Below the pieces are notes generated by a model. That model did not search any database. It had not been told where the DNA came from and saw only the letters and a list, made by a program, of their open reading frames with translations. Positions 35,452 through 47,250 of a DNA stretch of 64,000 nt are shown piece after piece. The DNA comes from Lutjanus erythropterus (Eukaryota > Chordata > Actinopteri > Lutjaniformes > Lutjanidae): positions 7,463,132-7,527,131 of the forward strand of contig CM034595.1 of the NCBI GenBank assembly GCA_020091685.1. Reading direction: 5' to 3'. Every line of letters starts with the position of its first letter. The first letter of the stretch is position 1. Position numbers and translations under genes: made by a program.

Positions 35452-35528
35452 GTGTCTAGAAGGGAACCCCAGACCCGCAACATCCCGAAAACCATGAAAA
35501 ATCAAATCTGGGGTTCCGGCCTAGACAC
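35452..35528. repeat. Compact hairpin, 20-bp arms and 37-bp loop
   Basis: The left arm GTGTCTAGAAGGGAACCCCA (35452-35471) pairs with the right arm TGGGGTTCCGGCCTAGACAC (35509-35528) with about two mismatches. The arms are GC-rich against an AT-rich surround. It may be the core of a small MITE or a structured transcript. Confidence 0.65.
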
Positions 35529-36763
35529 AACCAGCAGACACCGAGAGTGATGGACATGACGTGCCACCGCAGCATGTGGCACAAGTGGTCGCAAACTCGG
35601 CTATACTTTCACATTAATGTATTTTCATTTTTTAATATATATTCTCTTCACTGTAAAGCTGAGTACTCAAAATAATTATTTGTAATAAGTAATGAAATCT
35701 TAATGTTTGTTTAGAGATTCTACTAACTCAAATATGTTGAGTACTATTAGAATTTTTTTGTGTGTGTTGATTAAACTCATAATTTTTGATTAGAGGGGAA
35801 TAAGGTGCACAAAAAGGTCCCTGAAACACAAATATTTTAAGATATTAAAAACTATTGAATATATTACTATTATTACTATATATTATTATATATTAAGTAT
35901 GCTGAAATAATGGGTTTTTATACTTAAAATTTAATCAGTTCTGTTAGCACTTAGGAGCTACTAACCTCCAGCTTTTGAGTTTCTGAACACAAGAACATTG
36001 TGGCAACTGATTGCCTTGATTTTTTTGTACTGGTAATTTATTCATGTGTTCTGTCATATAAATGTGGATTTATCTGCTGTCTTTCTCAGTATTGTTGTGC
36101 TTTATAATGTATTTATGTACCTATGATTTTATGTGGCACCATATTTCCTTGGTAAAGGACACTTAAGAATCTTTCTAGGACTATAATACTGAAGATGAAG
36201 TTTTGATGCTTGGTGGTGTGCTATTGGGTTGAGCTGTTTTTAATCAACTTTATCTATCTGCTTTCTTGTGATAGATCTGTCATAAATATAAATATATATA
36301 AGCTAACTCACTTCCTCTCATCTCATTCTCCCTCATCCTCTTCCTCACTGACAACCTTCTTTGCCGTCTCATACCTCTTCACCAGAGCAGATGACTCCTC
36401 AAAAGAATAAGACATCACTCCACTTCATCCCTGCACTGCTGACACAGTTCATCAGCTGATACAACTGAAGCCAGTGTAACCTGAGGCAACTACAGCCAAG
36501 AATTTACATACATAATATTTACAAGACAGGTGCCCCCCCCCCAAAAAAAAAAAATATATACACGTCAGCATTTTCAGGCAAATGTTTCACACACACAGAC
36601 ATACCAACACACACACACGGATGTACACACACCCACTGTCATACACACACTCACACACTCAGCCATAATCCCTTGAACACCACTCCACTCCTCTTAGAAG
36701 TACTGAAATAACCACCTGTGTTTTCCTGCTGTCATAACACAGGATTTTGTACATCTACAATAG
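35529..36763. other. Intergenic stretch with CA tracts
   Basis: CA-rich runs are at 36588-36660 and a C/A homopolymer run at 36533-36554. No gene was recognised. Confidence 0.7.
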
Positions 36764-36975
36764 TTATGTTTACTTTTACAGCAGTTGTTTACTTCTACAG
36801 CAGTTACATTTACTTTTACAGCAGTGATGTTTACATTTACAGCACTTATATTTACCTTTACACCAGTTATGTTTACTTTTACAGCAGTTTACTTTTACAG
36901 CAGTCGTGTTTACATTGACTGCAGTTAATATTACATTTGCAGCAGTTATGTTTATTTTTACAGGAGTTATGTTTC
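36764..36975. repeat. Short-unit minisatellite (about 24 bp)
   Basis: About nine units of the form GTTTACTTTTACAGCAGTTA with small changes (CTTCTACAGCAG, ACATTTACAGCA, CCTTTACACCAG). The Phe/Tyr/Ser-rich frame across it is an artefact. Confidence 0.8.
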
Positions 36976-37140
36976 TTCTAAAAGATTATTAATGACTTTT
37001 AATGATTTCTTACAACTCATAAACAGACACAAACTCAAAAAACAGGGAGAACCTTTGACCTTTAACCTTTGAAGACATATGGTCATTTTATGATTTAGTA
37101 GTGCAGTAAGTATATTACATGTTCCTTATTTAACTATAGT
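36976..37140. repeat. Dispersed repeat R1, short copy
   Basis: It shares AAAAGATTATTAATGA, TTTCTTACAACTCATAAACA, GGTCATTTTATGATTTAG and AGTATATTACA with copies at 21.4, 38.1 and 46.9 kb. Confidence 0.55.
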
Positions 37141-38059
37141 AAACCATTCTGTTTCCTAACCTGAGGAACCCTACCCAACATTCTTCAAACACAAACTTTA
37201 TGTCATCCTTATGTCTGTTTATGTCTTATGTCTGTTCTGTCTCATGTAGGTCTGTGTCGTCTGTGTTGTTTTGTGTAGCTCCATGGTCGTGAAGACAGTA
37301 GGAATATATGAGATGCAAAGTGTTGATATTTGCTTTTCACTGAACAGAGGCGATATAGCCGTTATAATATTAAATTAACATGTGTGATAGTGAGCAACCA
37401 TGAATGTAAGAGTGAAAGATACACATGCTTATGATTGTGTTAAAGTGACATAAAAGTGTGTGTGCGTATGTGTTTGTGCCTTCCATGTCTGATGATGGTG
37501 TGTGCTTGTGCATTGTGTGTGTGTGTGTGTGTGTGAATGCAGGTTGGCTCTGTTAATTCTCTCGGACTCTGGACTCCTGGTAATTTGTTGGCAGCTTGTT
37601 CAAAAGAATGGACTCTGAATAATTCACTTTTTCTCTCTGAAGGAGGATGTGTTTTCCACTCCTGGCTTTTAGTTTCCAAATTGAATTCTCTGTGGGCGCA
37701 CTTGACTCGACTGGAGGATATTTTAAAATATTGAAAAATCAATTTTAGATAGAACTTAATATGACAATCAGTACAGTAAAATGAAAAGGAAGGCAGTGCA
37801 ATATGACTCAGTATGCCAGAGATTTGTGAGGATGAGAAATGCAGTCAGACTCCTGGTGCTCAGTCCTCATCAAAGACACTCAGGATGATAAAGGCTTTCT
37901 TAATTTAGCTCAGTCTCAAATGACAGACATTTCAATAAGAGAAATTATATCATCAGTCTTCCAAAATGGAAGATGAATTGTAGAAAGCATCACATACTGA
38001 TCACTGAAAGCTAAAGGCAAGTTTTTTTTGAAAACTTAACTTGGAGTACAAAATTTCTT
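37141..38059. other. Intergenic stretch, nothing recognised
   Basis: A short GT tract is at 37516-37534. No exon or repeat end was recognised. Confidence 0.6.
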
Positions 38060-38830
38060 CAGACACTCAGGTTAAAAGAGCAAAATGTATCAATTGTGCA
38101 TCCAAAAATGAGTGCAGCTGTTCAAATAATGAGTTGGCTCCACAGATTGCATATTAACTAAGTTGAAATCCTTTTTAATTTGGACGGTTGAAGCGAGTTG
38201 TTTCGTCCCGCCCACTCCTTCCAGGACTTGGGGAAGCTCTGCAGGCTGCAGGAGCTCTGCAGGAGTGCAGGATACATCCAACATTTTGAACTGACAATAA
38301 CAAGAGAGGGTGAGTCAACTACTGTAAGTTCATCAGTTGTTATAACTGTCAGTTGCCTGTCAATGTAAAGTTCAGTCCGTTATCCTGAAAACACAAGCCC
38401 ACTGCTACAAAAATACACAGTCTGGAGCTGGAGTTGAGTGTCTGCCTGTCTCACTGCCTGCCAAACTCCTTTCACATTTTGCTCAATTTAACAGTTTTAA
38501 ACATCTTCTACTTCTAAAAGATTATTAATGTTTTCTTACAACTCATAATCAGACAATTACTGATTCAGCAAACATTCGGCAAACATTAAACAGGAAATCA
38601 TAAACAGTCATTCTGGTGGGGAATAGTAATTTCAAAAGCAGACAATGCAGCCATTTCAACTTAGCATGTTTCCTTAATCTCTGATGACACTTCATAGTCA
38701 TTTTATGACTTATTATCATAAATATATTACAGATGTCTCTTTAAATACTTTGATTTATGACCTAATACCTGCAAAACGGATCACATTTCCATCAGCCTCA
38801 ACTGTACTTTGTGTTTAGTACAGATTAGCA
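38060..38830. repeat. Dispersed repeat R1, long copy
   Basis: It carries a 5' block also found at 46170-46320 (GTTGAAATCCTTTTTAAT, CTTGGGGAAGCTCTGCAGGC, TGCAGG...GGAGTGCAGGA, ACTGACAATAACAAG) followed by the R1 core (GCCAAACTCC, GATTATTAATG, TGATGACACTTCATAGTCAT) and a 3' block (TGATTTATGACC, AATACCTGCAAAAC, CATCAGCCTCAACTGTACTT). Confidence 0.65.
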
Positions 38831-40101
38831 AATGTTAGTATGTAATGATTTATGATGGCGGTTTGCAGGTAAGTTGGAGGGTTTTGTTTGTGGACTACAG
38901 GATGCTGACAGTTTGTTGATGTGAAATATACTTTTCAGTCCAGGTGTAGTCCAGAGAAATGGACTGGTTTACACTGAAGTACAGTGTGCAGGGTCAAAAC
39001 ATCATAGAATATTTTAGGCGCTCGCACAAATCAGTTTCTGTCTGTCCCACTTGCCATCACTACATTCACAGCCAGACAGCCAGAGCCCAGTTGTCCTGTC
39101 TACAAAGCCTTCCAACAGAAATCTGAAGTTGTTGAGTGGTTTGTGATATGTGCTGACTGTAACTAGTGTTTCCTCTACCACTGTCTTGTCTTATTTATTT
39201 GCAGTTATTAATTCTTCATGTTCGGATGTTTATGTGCAGAGACCTTTTATTTTGAAAGTACATGTTTGTTTCTGCTTCCTTGTCTTTCTGCTTATTTTCT
39301 GTTATGTTTCTGCCATCATTACAGTGCAGAAGTCACTGATGATGTGCTGTCAGGTTCATGTATTCATGGGTTGAGACCCTTAAAGGGGTTGCAAGATAAT
39401 TTCTGGTGGTCACCAGATGGTTGTAGAAAATAAAATAAAATAAAATAAAATATATTGTTGCAAGAAGCATGCAATGAGAGCCAGAGAGAAGCTTTTTTTT
39501 TTTTTTTACATCATCTGTACCAGTAATAATGTGAGTAGGGTCCATAACACCAACCACATTTTCTGGTGGCTTCCAACTCAAAAAGGTTGAGAAGCACGGA
39601 TGCAGCACAATTTTGCACTGTCTAGTCAATGTTAAGTGTATTTATTGTACCACTGCAATGTGACTTAAGTCTTGTTTCAGCAAGTAGTGTGTTCAGAATT
39701 TAGCCTTGCCAACAGTTAAGCTAACTGGGTAGCCCTGCTAGCTTGCTTGTCACTGTAACACACTGTACCAATGGCCATCTTATTTTACAGTCCTTAAATG
39801 CTTTTAGTTTAGTTAGTTAGTTCTAGCTATCAGTGACAAGTCACAGATGTGCAATAAAGAGCTGAAATCCAACTGATGACTCAAAGGAGAGCCTTCTTTG
39901 TGGCAGTATTGTGCGATCTCTACTACTGTGTAACCCTGGTGGTCTCTGTTAACCATCATACACTCCCTCTACCCGCAGGTTGGGAGATTCCCACTGACCT
40001 GCTGCCTCCCTCTCTACCCTCACTAACTAGTTGTTGTGTGTCCACATACTTTTGTGTGTTTTTAGTCTGACTTTCTTATAGATTGGGATATGGGCCTCTT
40101 G
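38831..40101. other. Intergenic stretch with one probable hAT-like repeat
   Basis: At about 39360-39605, GGGTTGAGACCCTTAAAGGG and, inverted in style, CAAAAAGGTTGAGAAGCAC resemble a teleost hAT-derived repeat; an AAAAT tract lies at 39428-39455. The rest is unremarkable. Confidence 0.5.
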
Positions 40102-40828
40102 AGGGCTTTTCACACTGCAAGTCCTTAGCCCAGAGAAAGGATGGGCTAAAGAGTTGACCCTAAGAACTGACCCTGGGATAGTCTGACTCATCGGATGCAA
40201 ACTGTGGGTATAAGCCTGCCATTGGTTGATTGGTTACATCCTCAGGACAACAACAACCTCTGAGCTGCAACAATGGGTGTTACCCACACACTGAAAATGC
40301 CAAATTAGTGCTGGGTTAGGCTGGGTTTTTTCCCCCATAGCACAATATGTATGTATGAACCCAGACATTTCTCCAGTGCTGAACACTGTAGAGAGAGGTC
40401 TGTCCATGCAAGACGTACCCTGAGATAACTTAGCCCTGCTTCACACACACATTGTTAACCCAGGGTTAACCTAAGCCCAGGGCTATATGATTCACACTGC
40501 ACTTCTGCTGGCCCTGGTTTAAATTTATGTTGAAACACATGACTAATATCTACATTCTAGAATGATACGACTACACTTTAAGATCCTTCAGCCCCATTTC
40601 ACACCAGCACTTTTTAGCCCTGTGTTTTAGTTGATGTTCAGGGGATAACCCCGCAAACTCTGGGCCAACCCTGCTCCAAAGCAGGGCCAGCTTAGGCTAA
40701 AGTCTGGGTTAGCCCACTTTGGAATGTGCCAAGACTGTGCCAGTGTGAAAGCTTCACGCCCTTAGCATGGGGCTAAGAAGGCTGGAAGGCTGCTTTTAGC
40801 CCTGGGCTACTGAAGTGTGAAAAGCCCT
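40102..40828. mobile_element. MITE with AGGGCTTTTCACACT ends
   Basis: The left end AGGGCTTTTCACACTGCA is inverted at the right end (TGAAGTGTGAAAAGCCCT), 727 bp apart. The interior repeats GC-richer words such as TTAGCCC, CCTGGG, GGGCTAA and TTCACAC many times. No ORF. The target duplication is not clear. Confidence 0.75.
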
Positions 40829-40916
40829 TTAGTTCAAATGAAGGGGATTCTGAATGCCACATATTTCAGACAACAGTGTTCCTCCAGCTCTCTCAGTTTG
40901 TGTTTGTCTCTAGTCA

Positions 40917-41215
40917 ACATGGCAAAGCCCACGTGCACAAAGCATCTCCATGAAGAAATGCTTTTCCCAGTTTGGTGCGGAAAAACTTGACTGGCCTTCA
41001 CAGAGCCTTGACTTCAACCCCGTCCAGCACCTTTGGGCTGAAATGGAACTCTGACTCTGTGCCAGACCTTATCACCCAGCATCAGTATCCGACTTCAGTA
41101 ATGCTCTCATGAGTAAATGGGAGCAAATCCCTGCAGCCGGTTTGACGTCTCGTGGAAAGACTGAAACTGGGAGAGTGAAGGCCAGTTATATCAGCAGCAC
41201 AGTAAAGGTGCCCTG
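40917..41215 (+). pseudogene. Tc1/mariner transposase, C-terminal remnant
   Basis: Reading frames give FGAEKLDWPSQSLDFNPVQHLWAEME, shown here in two parts: LDWPSQSLDFNP and VQHLWAEME. Then come ARPYHPASVSDFSNALMSKWEQIP and, past a change, VKASYIS. This is the conserved C-terminal third (W-P-x-Q-S-x-D-x-N-P-x-E-x-x-W) that carries the third catalytic acid region in Tc1 transposases; here the usual NPIEHLW reads NPVQHLW. The N-terminal DNA-binding and first catalytic parts are missing. Confidence 0.75.
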
Positions 41216-42749
41216 TGGAGATTTCTTGGAAACAAACAGTCCATGTTATTCACCAAAACTCATTGTGAGAATCTCTCAGATCTTACAAATGTGCTGACTG
41301 AATTTCCTTCTTCATAAAACATTTGCAAAGTTGATTTTCAAGCATTGTTTATTTGCCATCAGTCTTTCCTGTGTGTAGTTGGCACATTGCAGCATCTTTG
41401 CATGTTCGTGCCACCTGTAGATCAGCAGTGGAATGTAAAGATTTGGGTAAAAAATCCATCCACCACTTTTGTCTTACTGTCTTTAAACAGAACCATATTT
41501 TACATTTTCTAGTTTTACCTCTGTGGGTATTTTCCTAGTCTTGTAAAAGCCCAATCTGTTTTCTTCATTCCAACACTGCTGGAGATTATGAGCTGTTAGA
41601 TGTTCAATATGGAAAGAGACACCTCGGTTAAATATGCACTGCACAGCATGAAACATTTGATAAAATGTATCTAGATTTTTTTCAATCTTCAACTCCTCTC
41701 TCTGGTTTTCATTATTACATCTCAGCAATCTCTTTTCAGCTGCTGTTAAATCATCACATAAAGTCCTCTCAGTTTAAAGTAGTTTCTTAAACTTCTCCCT
41801 AAACCTGTGCTATATTTTCCTGCACCTTTGTGTTGGCGTATGTTCTATTCAGTAATCACATTCTGTGGAAAAACTAAATTTAGTGAACAACTCATCAAAG
41901 AGACTTTTGAAGTGAGATACATATATTAATTTTTCTGAATTTTCTGATTTGATGCATTGAAAAAAGAAGATTAGCTTTCTTTTCTCGACTGAGAAGTCTT
42001 TTGTCACATTGTTTTCTATCATGTAGATTGTTCAGCCCTAGTTGAGAATCAGAGAAAACAGCCCTGATGATGTCTTAGTCATGTCACCAGGTTTATCTTA
42101 GACAAGGACTGATAATGACACATATTTGACAGAAATCGATCAATTACTCAAATTACAAATTTTAATGACACGATGCTATTGAGGTGCATTATGGGAACTG
42201 TAGGACTAAAAGCCAGATATTACAGTCTTAATTCAATTCTGACAACTGTTTCATTTATTTTTTTTCCAAAATATGCCCATTGCAAGTCTCCCAACTTAAT
42301 GGAAGTGCAATATTGGAATTGGAATATCCCATTAATGTGTATTAAAACTGCTTGTTTGTGTTTGTCATCCTGAGCTTATAGTCGCTCAGTTAAATAATTT
42401 AGTCTGATAACAGCAAAGACAAATTATCTGAAAAATGAATTCAACCTTAGCTCCCAAATATAGCCAATAGAAGGAACAAATACTGACTACTATTGACTTT
42501 CAACTGCTATGTAGGATAATTTCCAAATTATTTCAGGTGCCTCTCAGGGAAGACGGTGGAAGAGCTTCAAAGAGGCAACAGTGTGCAGCAGGGTGAGATG
42601 TCTGAACACACTGGATTAGAATAACTCCCAGAAGCCAGTACTAGTTCAGTGGAAGCACATGCCCGACTGACTCAACATCAAACCTCATGCAGCAAATATT
42701 TCATATCAGTCATTTACACTCTGCAACTGAACTGGCTACTTGTGAGAGT
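41216..42749. other. Intergenic stretch, nothing recognised
   Basis: Short open frames only. No repeat ends or family motifs were seen. Confidence 0.6.
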
Positions 42750-43037
42750 TTAAAGGACCAGTGAGTAAGATTTAGTGGGGATCTACTGGCCTGAAAATAA
42801 GAATTATTGTGTTTTCTTTACATCTATAGAGGTAGAGGCTCCTCTGTATATATATTGCTATGGTTCTACAGTAGCCCAGATTGGACAAACCAAATACTGG
42901 CTCTTTTTCTCTTGAGTTTTGCTGTTAATGTAGGTTCTCCTGCTTGGAAGGGGAGAGTGAGGTGAGGTGTTTTCAGCTGGTTCCTATCTGAAATCTCACT
43001 GCTTGATGCTACTAAATCCTACACACTGCTCCTTTAA
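42750..43037. mobile_element. TTAA-flanked MITE (AGGACCAGTGAG ends), intact-looking copy
   Basis: It begins TTAAAGGACCAGTGAGTAAG and ends CCTACACACTGCTCCTTTAA, about 288 bp with TTAA at both edges. Interior words GGCCTGAAAATAAGAATTAT, TCTACAGTAGCCCAGATTGG and CAAACCAAATACTGGCTC are shared with the split copy at 9205-11674. Confidence 0.8.
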
Positions 43038-43199
43038 GCCTTCCTCAGAAAGCCTTGTGCTTGGATCAGCCTTGCGTATGCAGTTGATCATTTGCAGTCA
43101 CCACAGTTCAAGGCAGGAACCTTCATTTTCTTGTAACAGGCATTTCTGTCCAACCAAAATCGACACTGCACTATTATTCAAGCTACTTCCTCTTTCATT

Positions 43200-43325
43200 T
43201 TAGTCTGACATTTGTCCTGATTGCTGTCTCAAGGACTTCTGTCACCAAGAATGTCCTGTTCTGAACTGTCCTCATCTCCCTCAATGATTGCTTGAGATTA
43301 AATAAAGGTTGAATGAAAGAATGAC
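43200..43325 (+). repeat. Possible LINE 3' end
   Basis: GATTAAATAAAGGTTGAATG with a following GAAAGAATGA resembles the 3' tail of L2/CR1-type fish LINEs. No coding part is attached. Confidence 0.3.
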
Positions 43326-43499
43326 ATATGTCCTGCATGGCTTTACATCAGCTTGCTTCATTAACTGTGTCGCTGGTAAAGTCCAGCTGTTAGGTCCCGT
43401 TGCATGCAATCAGCTGTCTGCTCTTAAACATAACCAGTTACATATCTGCATGACATTTGCGATTCATTTATTGTATTGTTTTTTGCAGGCGTTAATGTA

Positions 43500-43965
43500 A
43501 AGTAAACTATTTCCACATGAAGCTGCTTTGGAGACGTCCTGCTGTCTCCATATATTGCGTGGTCCCGTGTTTTCACTCCTCGAAACAGGAGATCTGTCTC
43601 CTCACTTTAAAATTCTTTTCTCTTTGTTTCCTCCTGGTAAATCCGCCGTCATGCTGCCTCTGCTTGCGCTGCTGGCGCACCTGCCTCTTAAAGGTGATGA
43701 GAGCTGACTTTCTGATTGGTTTATTGCATGTTTGGCCTAAACTCACCTGTGAATTAATGTGGGCACTTGGACACACCTGATAGGTGTATCCCACTTTGTG
43801 CTGGTGGCGCAAAGGGCAGGGCAGGGCAAAATATCACTCCCGCCCCTGGCACAGGACGGCAAAGGTGGATTTGGACACACCTTGAATAAATTAAATCCAT
43901 TGCACCTCGTGCTTGCCACTTGCGCTTTAGATCAGCATAAGATAGGGCCCTATAAGTGTAAGAAT
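43500..43965. repeat. MITE remnant ending AAGATAGGGCCCTATA
   Basis: Words such as GGTGATGAGAGCTGAC, TGATTGGTTTATTGCATGTT, GTGGATTTGGACACACCTTG and GATAGGGCCC follow the order of a common teleost MITE. The left end was not clearly found. Confidence 0.5.
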
Positions 43966-44326
43966 ATTTCCTTTTTTGACATTGTATGAGTTTATTATGT
44001 TTATTTAAAAAAGTTGAGAGGGCAGCTCACCGCTTGAGGCACAAAGTGGTATTATTAGACAGGGCTGGCTGGTTAGTATGCTCACTTGTGAGTGAATGAA
44101 GCACAAAGATAGTCTTCTTGACTGAACTAAGGCAGAGCTTCATATCCATACTAGAGGTGGAGGATCAGAAAATGCTCGTATGAATCATTGTAATGATTAT
44201 TTGCATTTTGGAGACATTGACAAATGATGTCCTAAAGACCACGGCACTGCATTAAAAACACTCTCCTCCTCTTAGGATTCCCTATAATCAAAACAAACAT
44301 GGTTTAAATCACAAAATGGCTGGATT

Positions 44327-44565
44327 TTGCCTCACAGCAAAAAGGCTGTGGGTTTGAATCGTGACTCAGACACAGCCTTTCTTTGTGGAGCTTCAGTGTC
44401 CTCCCTCTGCCTGTGTAGCTTTCCTCTGGGTATTCCAGTGTCCTCCACCATCAAAAAGATATATCTATTAGGTCAATTCTCATGTCAGTACCTCTGAACA
44501 TGGTGCTGGCTTACAACTGGAGTGGGTCCCTGGGTGCTGCACAGCAGCTGACCACTGCTCCTAAT
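44327..44565 (+). mobile_element. Old SINE copy, strongly diverged
   Basis: GCCTCACAGCAAAAAGGCTG, GGGTTTGAATCGTGA (B-box-like), TTTGTGGAGCTTCAGTGTCC and TTTCCTCTGGGTATTCCAG track the first half of the 30253 SINE with many changes. The downstream part (AGTGGGTCCCTGGGTGCTG, CAGCAGCTGACCACTGCTCC) matches another fish SINE tail. Confidence 0.6.
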
Positions 44566-45456
44566 ACTTTGTCAAACCACAGAAACATGTTAGAAACAGC
44601 CAAATTAATGATAACTGAGTATATAAAACTAGTATATAAAACTAATCACTAAGTATATAAAATTAGGTCTCAAAATCATGAAAAAGTGAGCAGTTTTCTC
44701 TGCTCTTGACATGCTGGGGGTGTGTTTGCTCCTCTATCACACCACTATGACCTGAAAACCACCTGAAACATAGTCGCTCTGTTATGCAACTGTCCAGACA
44801 TGTCCAGACATGTTTTGTACATTTGTAACTGACCATTAGGTAAGGTGAAAAGGTGTCATTTGTGTGTCAGTTCATGGGGCTTATATAGTGCTGGGGGAGC
44901 ATGGCTCCAGCATGTCAGTAATGTTTCAGATCCGCCCAAAAAATCTTGAACACAGAAACGGCGAGCAACAGTTTAACGGTCTATCTCGAAGAAAAACTCT
45001 ACATGATCTTTAACCTTTAAAATGTTGTGTCTGATATGGATAGTTTGAGACAGGACACAGTGACAATCCATAACTTTCATGATATGAAATCTGATCATCT
45101 TGTATTGGAGATGTTTCCTCCAGACAGCTGCTCCACAGAGAGCACTCTCTGCACAGTGTATGACAAAGATGACCTAACCTGTTGCACACACTAAAGCTAT
45201 GTTTTTTTTTTTTTTTAACTGTTTGATTTTGCTTTGAGAGTCTAGAGAAGGCTGAATATCCCAGAGGACATGATGACCTTGGTGTCCTGCAGCTGTGGTC
45301 TGCTGCTCAGTTTAAACTCAGATCTTGATTGATGGATGGCCATAAGAAGAGAACTTTCAAAATCACCCTAAATGTAATTGATTTACAGCTATGACAAAAA
45401 GCCTGACATCAGATGTTTTCTCCGTCCTTATCTTTTTGACAGTTTATCTAACATAT
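44566..45456. other. Intergenic stretch, nothing recognised
   Basis: A short repeated ACTAAGTATATAAAA-like word is at 44615-44665 and a poly-T at 45199-45218. No gene. Confidence 0.6.
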
Positions 45457-45892
45457 TTACCCAGAATGCCTCTGAAAGCAGAGGTAGCACTTAGACGTCA
45501 CCGTGCCTGTGATTTGTGATTTAATGGCAATATACTGCTCAGGAGAAATCTGTTTGCATTTCCAGATAATCAATTTGACAGAGACTAAATGAACAGATTG
45601 ATTTAAGCCAGTGAGCAGCCAGACACCACTGCACCGAGAAACTTCATCCATCAACGGGCACAATTGCTTTCTTTGGCGTGTCGCAGGTAAGACATACTCC
45701 ATCACCTTCCACAGAGAGAACAGTCACACTATCAACTGCAGGCTGCTGCACCGACACCACACTGCCTGATACAGGCTGGGAGTGCACAATCACAGCAATA
45801 TTTGAGCCATTAATCAAAGCAGACGTTACAAAGATTAAAATATCACGTTCAACATGGAAATGCAGCCACTCCAAATACTCTGGTGAAACCAA
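45457..45892 (-). pseudogene. Unidentified protein-like reading frames
   Basis: Two overlapping minus-strand frames look more protein-like than chance. The first (45892-45644) reads SPEYLEWLHFHVERDILIFV, with SALINGSNIAVIVHSQP, VDSVTVLSVEGDGVCLTC and PKKAIVPVDG, then stops. The second (45705-45457) carries CSGVWLLTGLNQSVHLVSVK and ISPEQYIAIKSQITG. Balanced composition, alternating hydrophobics and few low-complexity runs suggest a decayed coding segment. I cannot name a family and see no splice partners, so host pseudogene or transposon ORF are both possible. Confidence 0.3.
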
Positions 45893-46119
45893 TACATGGG
45901 GCAGATATGGGACCTTTTACTGCACTGAAGTGGACACTTAGAGTTTTACACCAGCAGCTCTACAGATGTTGGTGGTTAGTTGTTCGGTTCACAAGATTGA
46001 AATATGTCGGCAGCTATTCACTGGATTTTATGCAGACATTCATCCTCATGGTCCCAAAGGAGGAGTCCACTGACTTAAGTGATCCCTCAACTTCATTGCC
46101 TCAAAGAGCATTATGTTGC

Positions 46120-47250
46120 AATTGTACATGCACAATGAGTAAAGCAGTCCAAATGACAATGGAGCCATAGACGGTATATTAAAAATGTTGAAATCCTTTT
46201 TAATATATGACCTATGGAGTCTGGAGTCCACAGACTTGGGGAAGCTCTGCAGGCTGCAGGAACACTGCAGGAGTGCAGGACGTGTGCAACATTGCAAACT
46301 GACAGTAACAAGCAATAACCTTACTCACCAACCTTGAGATCTCAAAAAGTTGTGAAGTTTCATGGTGACTTTCAATGAATGAAAATAACAAAATAATAAG
46401 TATACATTTTTGGCAAACAGATGTCTGCAGGTGACCTATGACCTGACATTTATTAGCTGGAAAACTCAATAGGACTAATTGCCTATTCCAATTTCAAATC
46501 TGATTACAAAATATTGCACAAAAAATAGCATTTGACAAATGTTTGTCTAAGGGTGTGTTAGTTAGACTGCTATTAAAAAAACTGCCCCTTTCCTTTAAAA
46601 GCAATATTTGTTGCATCTATATTATTGTGCCAGAAAGAGGCTGTGACAATAAAAGGGTACAAAAGGTGAGAACATTGGGAGAAATGTGGCCCATGAGAGA
46701 GCAATGAAAAACTGGAGTCTCCCGGGAAAATAGGGATGATTGTCAAGTATCAGTCAAGTATGGTGACGAGTCCTCCACTGTAAGATGATCAGCTGTTTAT
46801 TACTCTTGTCTGTCAATGTAAATCCTGAAAACAAACGCTCTGAAATAACACACTCTGGACTTTAAGTTAAGTGGCTGTCTGCCTCACTGCTGCCAAACTC
46901 CATTAACATTTTGCTCGATTTAACTGTTATAAACATCTACAGCTTCTACAAGATTATTAATGATTTCTTACAACTCATTAACAGACACTTACTCATTCAG
47001 GGAACAGTTGGCATTAATTTGAACTATAACTAAATTCAGCTTCAAAGGGGGACACTGTGGCTGCAGCATTGATGTCAGACAGGATTTCAGCTTAACATTT
47101 TTCCTTGATCTGTGATGACATATCTTGGTCATTTCATGATTAATTACATCAAATAAATTACAGATTTCTCAACTAATGCTTTGATTTATGACTGAATACC
47201 TGCAAAACTAATGAATTTCCCATCAGCCTCAACTGTACTTTATATATATT
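46120..47250. repeat. Dispersed repeat R1, copy with about 430 bp of extra sequence
   Basis: The 5' block at 46170-46320 and the R1 core plus 3' block at 46760-47245 match 38060-38830 in the same order. The intervening 46325-46750 has no counterpart at 38 kb. Shared 3' words are TTGATTTATGACTGAATACC, TGCAAAACTAATGAATTTCC and CATCAGCCTCAACTGTACTT. Confidence 0.6.
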
